Positions 63,007 through 64,000 of a stretch of 64,000 nucleotides of DNA are shown here, in pieces (within the stretch, counting starts at the first letter, position 1; each line of letters begins with the position of its first letter). Made by a program: the position numbers and the translations under genes. The DNA is from Terriglobia bacterium (GTDB taxonomy: Bacteria > Acidobacteriota > Terriglobia > Terriglobales > Acidobacteriaceae), in the NCBI GenBank assembly GCA_020073215.1, contig JAIQFO010000024.1, forward strand, positions 1-64,000. The letters are read 5' to 3'. Under the pieces are notes generated by a model. It saw nothing but the letters and a program-made list of their open reading frames with translations. It searched no databases and had not been told where the DNA came from.

Positions 63007-63050
63007 GATGGAGAGCCGGGCGTCCCGCCCGGCGGCCGGAGGAAACGCCC
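63007..63050. repeat. GC-rich palindromic repeat
   Basis: GCCGGGCGTCCCGCCCGGC is a near-perfect hairpin (63017-63035) similar in style to the other dispersed GC palindromes. It lies between the Fur-box-like site and the metallopeptidase stop. Confidence 0.55.
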
Positions 63051-63059
63051 GTCGCTCCC

Positions 63060-63746
63060 CTAGACCGAGTGCAGAAACGTGCGTGCTCGCTCCAGTTCTG
63101 GGAAGCCTTTTTCTTCCGCCAGAAATTCCCGCGAGTGCACGCAGCGTCGGCTGCCGCGTACCTTAACCGGGTGCTTCAAATGCAGCATCTCGTGAAAAAG
63201 AATGTATTCGACGGCGTAGCGCGGCACGCGCGGGTGGTCGAAGACGCGGCTGATGACGATGGCGTTGTGCGCCGGGTCGTAGTGGCCAAGGCTGCGGCGG
63301 GCGTGGTTCTGGCTCCAGGTAAGCTGCGGACGTCCCAGCAGTCCGTGGAAGAAGCGCCGGTTGAGGTCATCGAAAATTTCTTCCAGATGGTAGTGATGAC
63401 CGCGGGCGGAGTGGATGTGCTTGCGTCCGCGCATCTGGCGGACAAGGCGCGCTTTGGCGGCCACGTCGTGGCCGGCAACATAGCGGCGATAACGGGCGCT
63501 CTGCGCGCGGTCGACCGGCTTGCGATAAAGCTTGGCGAGCAGGATGTGCGCGATCGAATGCAGCACAGCCTCGGGAGCCCCTTCGAGCAGGTCGGAAAGG
63601 CGAATGTAGAGCTCGCCTTGGCGCAAGCGGATGGTGTTGTTGATGGAGACAAACGGATAAAACCGAACGTGCATCGGCGGCGCGGGCGTGCGGGGACGAA
63701 GTTCGCGATAAGCTTCGTGAAAGATTTCGGCGAGCTTTGGAGACAC
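63060..63746 (-). CDS. SprT/YgjP-like zinc metallopeptidase
   Basis: 228 residues. The zinc motif HEMLH lies near residue 186 (YILFHEMLHLKHPV) and is followed by a downstream HSREF in which the histidine could be the third ligand. The middle part (LEEIFDDLNRRFFHGLLGRP, LTWSQNHARRSLGHYDPAHN, IVISRVFDHPRVP) matches SprT-like/WLM-type proteases. The function in bacteria is uncertain, perhaps cleavage of DNA-protein crosslinks or general proteolysis. No signal peptide, so cytoplasmic. It faces the same way as the iron operon but 220 bases and a Fur-like site separate them. Confidence 0.83.
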   Translation of the reverse strand: MSPKLAEIFHEAYRELRPRTPAPPMHVRFYPFVSINNTIRLRQGELYIRLSDLLEGAPEAVLHSIAHILLAKLYRKPVDRAQSARYRRYVAGHDVAAKARLVRQMRGRKHIHSARGHHYHLEEIFDDLNRRFFHGLLGRPQLTWSQNHARRSLGHYDPAHNAIVISRVFDHPRVPRYAVEYILFHEMLHLKHPVKVRGSRRCVHSREFLAEEKGFPELERARTFLHSV

Positions 63747-63754
63747 GTTGAGGG

Positions 63755-63800
63755 AAGAGTAGCACGAGGCAGTAGCCGGTACCCAGTACCCGGAAAGTTG
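63755..63800. repeat. Degenerate CCGGTA/CCAGTA word repeat
   Basis: CAGTAGCCGGTACCCAGTAC and the later CAGTCGCCGGTAAC are imperfect repeats of one word, like those at 29622. It lies at the 5' side of the metallopeptidase gene. Confidence 0.4.
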
Positions 63801-63858
63801 TTAGCTTTCAGTCGCCGGTAACTTCGCCTCCGCGGGCGAACCAAAGTTGCATGACAGT

Positions 63859-63953
63859 ATAGGTTAGAGGTCAGAGGTCAGATTGCGGAGGTTAAAAGCC
63901 GGTGCCTGGAGGTTCGTACCTCTGCAATCTGCCCTCTAACCTCTGACCTCCTA
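63859..63953. repeat. Imperfect 29-base inverted repeat at a stop codon
   Basis: Left arm 63859-63887 (TATAGGTTAGAGGTCAGAGG onward) and right arm 63924-63953 (GCAATCTGCCCTCTAACCTC onward) are close to reverse complements, each built of AGAGGT-type words. The right arm ends on the stop codon of the next minus-strand gene, so it may act as its terminator. Confidence 0.7.
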
Positions 63954-64000
63954 TTTATTCTTCTTCTTGCGCTTCATGTATTCCTCAACCTCGGCGACGG
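63951..64000 (-). CDS. C-terminal end of an unidentified gene (partial)
   Basis: The last 16 codons of a minus-strand reading frame run off the window edge: VAEVEEYMKRKKKNK and stop TAG at 63951-63953. The tail is strongly basic. The inverted repeat beginning at the stop supports a true gene end. Nothing about function can be said. Confidence 0.55.
   Translation of the reverse strand, partial: VAEVEEYMKRKKKNK

Overview
The window is about 64 kb of bacterial chromosome with GC-rich coding sequence, short intergenic gaps and many translationally coupled genes. The gene mix points to an Acidobacteriota soil bacterium of the Koribacter/Terriglobia kind: secreted beta-propeller and ASPIC/UnbV proteins, a Ser/Thr kinase with a long TPR tail, TMTC-like TPR membrane proteins, a three-gene transhydrogenase, multiheme cytochromes and many dispersed palindromic repeats. 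This assignment is an inference from gene content; there is no rRNA. I see no insertion sequence, prophage, integrase or CRISPR array.

Layout: tRNA-Lys and a core-only DAHP synthase (0-1.2 kb) lead into a tightly packed plus-strand run of periplasmic genes (1.2-9.7 kb): a propeller-cytochrome c, a VCBS/ASPIC protein, a YVTN-propeller/di-heme peroxidase fusion, another propeller, a RidA-like protein and an orphan solute-binding protein. Then come a HAD phosphatase and pntA1-pntA2-pntB (10.6-13.6 kb). From 13.6 to 24.3 kb lies a cell-surface acylation/glycosylation region (two GT39-type enzymes, a TMTC-like TPR protein, ACP, fatty acyl-AMP ligase, MBOAT acyltransferase, SGNH hydrolase). From 24.5 to 31.8 kb, on the minus strand, is a likely porin-cytochrome electron conduit: four-heme cytochrome, PpiC foldase, large beta-barrel, NHL propeller and a 12-heme cytochrome. 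A small barrel and a 1,127-residue secreted metzincin-like protein with eight GGGGFLTQ repeats follow (32.4-36.9 kb), then a kinase-TPR protein, a sigma factor with a built-in zinc finger, and a TlpA thioredoxin.

From 42 to 49.3 kb are a rhodanese, an OsmC protein, a complete RND efflux operon and a DUF2892 protein. From 49.7 to 56.9 kb are assorted envelope and lipid genes (CreD-like, ABC permease, acyl-CoA ligase, glutaredoxin, SDR), then a PagL-like lipid A deacylase. The last large unit (57.8-62.9 kb, minus strand) is an iron-uptake operon preceded by a Fur-box-like site: FTR1 fused to a DUF2318 domain, two FtsX/MacB-type permeases, and an ABC ATPase fused to what looks like a whole DtxR-family metalloregulator. 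A zinc metallopeptidase and the tail of an unidentified gene close the window.

The points most worth a second look are the ATPase-DtxR fusion, the electron conduit, the periplasmic redox operon, a paired-hairpin repeat with TTTA loops (four copies), and two palindromic repeats that have apparently inserted in frame into coding sequences (in the SGNH hydrolase and in an iron-system permease).
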